A DNA stretch of 64,000 bases from positions 395,001 through 459,000 of the forward strand of contig NZ_CP139957.1 in the NCBI RefSeq assembly GCF_034343125.1, in the 5' to 3' direction. This document shows, piece by piece, positions 62,974-64,000 of the stretch. The notes below the pieces were generated by a model. That model was not told the origin of the DNA, searched no databases, and worked only from the letters and a program-made list of their open reading frames with translations. The translations under genes were made by a program, and so were the position numbers. Each line of letters begins with the position of its first letter. The first letter of the stretch is position 1. Source of the stretch: Caldicellulosiruptor danielii (GTDB taxonomy: Bacteria > Bacillota > Thermoanaerobacteria > Caldicellulosiruptorales > Caldicellulosiruptoraceae).

Positions 62974-63650
62974 TTATTTTTTTTCTACCCTCGAATAGGT
63001 GTAAAGATATTTACCACATATCTCTCCTTTTGTAAGCTTTGTTATAAATGCTTGATTTGCCTCGATTAAACTATCAAATAAATCTTTCTTTTTTTGCTGC
63101 AGATGAAGTATTTTTTCCTCTATTGAATTTTTTGCTATAATCTTAAACGACTGAACAACATTTTTCTGACCCAACCTGTGTGCTCTTGCTGTTGCCTGAC
63201 TTTCAACAGCAGGATTCCACCATGCATCAAAATGAATAACAACGTCTGCACCAGTTATATTAAGTCCAAATCCGCGCTTCCAGCTTGCCCGGGCTACCTT
63301 TATAATCTTCAAAGACAAGCTTCGGATGGCAGCAAATCTGTCTCAGTCTTGTTAATAACAAAAGTATTTTTATTTGGCTTTTTTTCAAATCCCACAGCGT
63401 CTATTTCTTTTTCAATTTTTTCCTTAGCGGAGACTAAAAACTGCTTGTAGATTTTTTCCTGATCGGGGCTCATTGCAACCTGTATGATTGTTTTTATGAG
63501 TTCTGGAAGTTCATTATTCCAATCTTTTGATAGAACTACAGGTTGTAACTTGAAGGAATAGTGTAATAAAAAATTCCCCACCCTTTTATTTCCAATCCCA
63601 GTACTTTCAAGCTTTTTAGATTTCCAACTGAGAAGGTTAAAAAAAATCAA
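62974..63650 (-). pseudogene. SNF2-family helicase remnant (frameshifts and internal deletion)
   Basis: Three pieces of one helicase are visible in minus-strand order. LPELIKTIIQVAMSPDQEKI (frame ending at 63309) is the first. TRLRQICCHPKLVFEDYKGS then GKLEA follow, one base out of frame. RGFGLNITGADVVIHFDAWW and NPAVESQATARAHRLGQKNV make up the third, in a frame ending at 62974. About 80 residues that normally separate GKLEA from GFGLN, including the helicase C-terminal core, are missing, and the ATPase half lies nowhere in the window. The gene is dead. Confidence 0.8.
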
Positions 63651-64000
63651 TCTCCTATCTCAGACCTAATGAGCTCAACATTTTTTTCAATCAGGTCAGG
63701 AATGGGAAGGTTGTAAGGACACTTAGTAGCACATACTCCGCATTTAATGCAATTCTTTGCTTTTTGATAAGCATCATAAAACCATCCAGATTTTATTGTT
63801 TGGGGTGGCAATCTCTTTAAAGCTGATTTTGTATGCATAATAACCCATATAGGTATATCCTGAGGGCATGGTTGACAGTAATTGCATCTTCTGCAAAAGT
63901 CCTTTCCCATTTCCTTTCTTATTTTTTCAATTTCTCTTATTTCATCCTCAGTAAGCGGCTTAAGATTTAAAGCAACTTTCACATTTTCTTCTAACTCTTC
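63647..64000 (-). CDS. Aldo/keto reductase with C-terminal 4Fe-4S domain (5' end outside window)
   Basis: The frame runs off the right edge of the window and reads EELEENVKVALNLKPLTEDE at that edge, so only the C-terminal 118 or so residues are present. Two ferredoxin-type cysteine sets are visible: CRRCNYCQPCPQDIPIW and CIKCGVCATKCPYNLPI. This is the usual tail of iron-sulfur aldo/keto reductase family proteins in Clostridia. An internal GTG at 63982 is not a real start, because the homologous frame continues upstream of it. The stop overlaps the SNF2 remnant by 4 bases. Confidence 0.8.
   Translation of the reverse strand, partial: EELEENVKVALNLKPLTEDEIREIEKIRKEMGKDFCRRCNYCQPCPQDIPIWVIMHTKSALKRLPPQTIKSGWFYDAYQKAKNCIKCGVCATKCPYNLPIPDLIEKNVELIRSEIGD

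Overview
The window looks like a chromosomal segment of a low-GC, thermophilic, plant-polysaccharide-degrading Clostridia-type bacterium. Caldicellulosiruptor or a very close relative is the best fit. Reasons: an A+T-rich genome with strong AGGAGG-type ribosome sites and frequent TTG/GTG starts; two phosphorolytic disaccharide loci (GH65 and GH94 enzymes); a GH1 beta-glucosidase resembling Caldicellulosiruptor BglA; a pullulanase; an S-layer protein; and a tmRNA tag reading ADKAELALAA. The genus call is recognition, not a database result.

Layout. 1-2505: 3' part of a 23S rRNA gene and a 5S gene. 3027-12961: a sugar locus with beta-phosphoglucomutase, two GH65 disaccharide phosphorylases (one on each strand), an ABC sugar importer and a LacI-type regulator, with recurring CGAAA...TTTCG boxes at several promoters. 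13088-15958: rubrerythrin, three small unrecognised genes and an aldo/keto reductase. 16004-18337: an IS200/IS605-family element (tnpA intact, tnpB frameshifted, omegaRNA-like 3' end) beside a broken glycosyltransferase. 18844-28408: a run of plus-strand genes (ZapA-like, metalloenzyme phosphatase/mutase-like, U32/RlhA-like, YtvI-like, ASKHA ferredoxin protein, VTT membrane protein, CwlD-like amidase, PepV-like dipeptidase). 28416-32668: YtaF-like protein, an ECF sigma factor with a frameshifted membrane anti-sigma-like partner, then a STAS / RsbW-like / sigma-B-type trio. 32768-36241: a large S-layer-homology protein, followed by a decayed toxin-antitoxin pair. 37045-42456: queD-folE2, a YcdB-like protein, an amidohydrolase and tsaE-tsaB-rimI. 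42470-48007: GGDEF-EAL protein, pullulanase with a frameshifted tail, and a frameshifted DUF58 protein. 48237-52295: tRNA-Leu(CAA), hemerythrin, a multi-ExxH ferritin-like protein, RlmD-type methyltransferase and Ogt. 52311-58747: bglA and two GH94 phosphorylases. 59004-61611: two exopolysaccharide genes. 61664-64000: antitoxin-like ORF, ssrA, smpB, a wrecked SNF2 helicase and the end of a 4Fe-4S aldo/keto reductase.

How the parts work together. The GH65 locus imports a disaccharide, splits it with phosphate to beta-glucose 1-phosphate plus glucose, and converts the former to glucose 6-phosphate with PgmB. The GH94/GH1 locus does the equivalent for beta-linked glucosides from cellulose. Both conserve energy through phosphorolysis.

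The most notable signals are: the shared operator-like boxes; an RsbW-like protein that seems to lack ATP-binding motifs; an uncharacterised ferritin-like protein with several ExxH-type motifs; an unrecognised three-gene small-protein cassette; an IS605 element whose TnpB is broken by two compensating indels; and a clustering of frame-disrupting single-base differences in A/T homopolymers. The last could reflect sequencing error, real decay or transcriptional slippage. No CRISPR array or clearly new multi-gene defence system was found.
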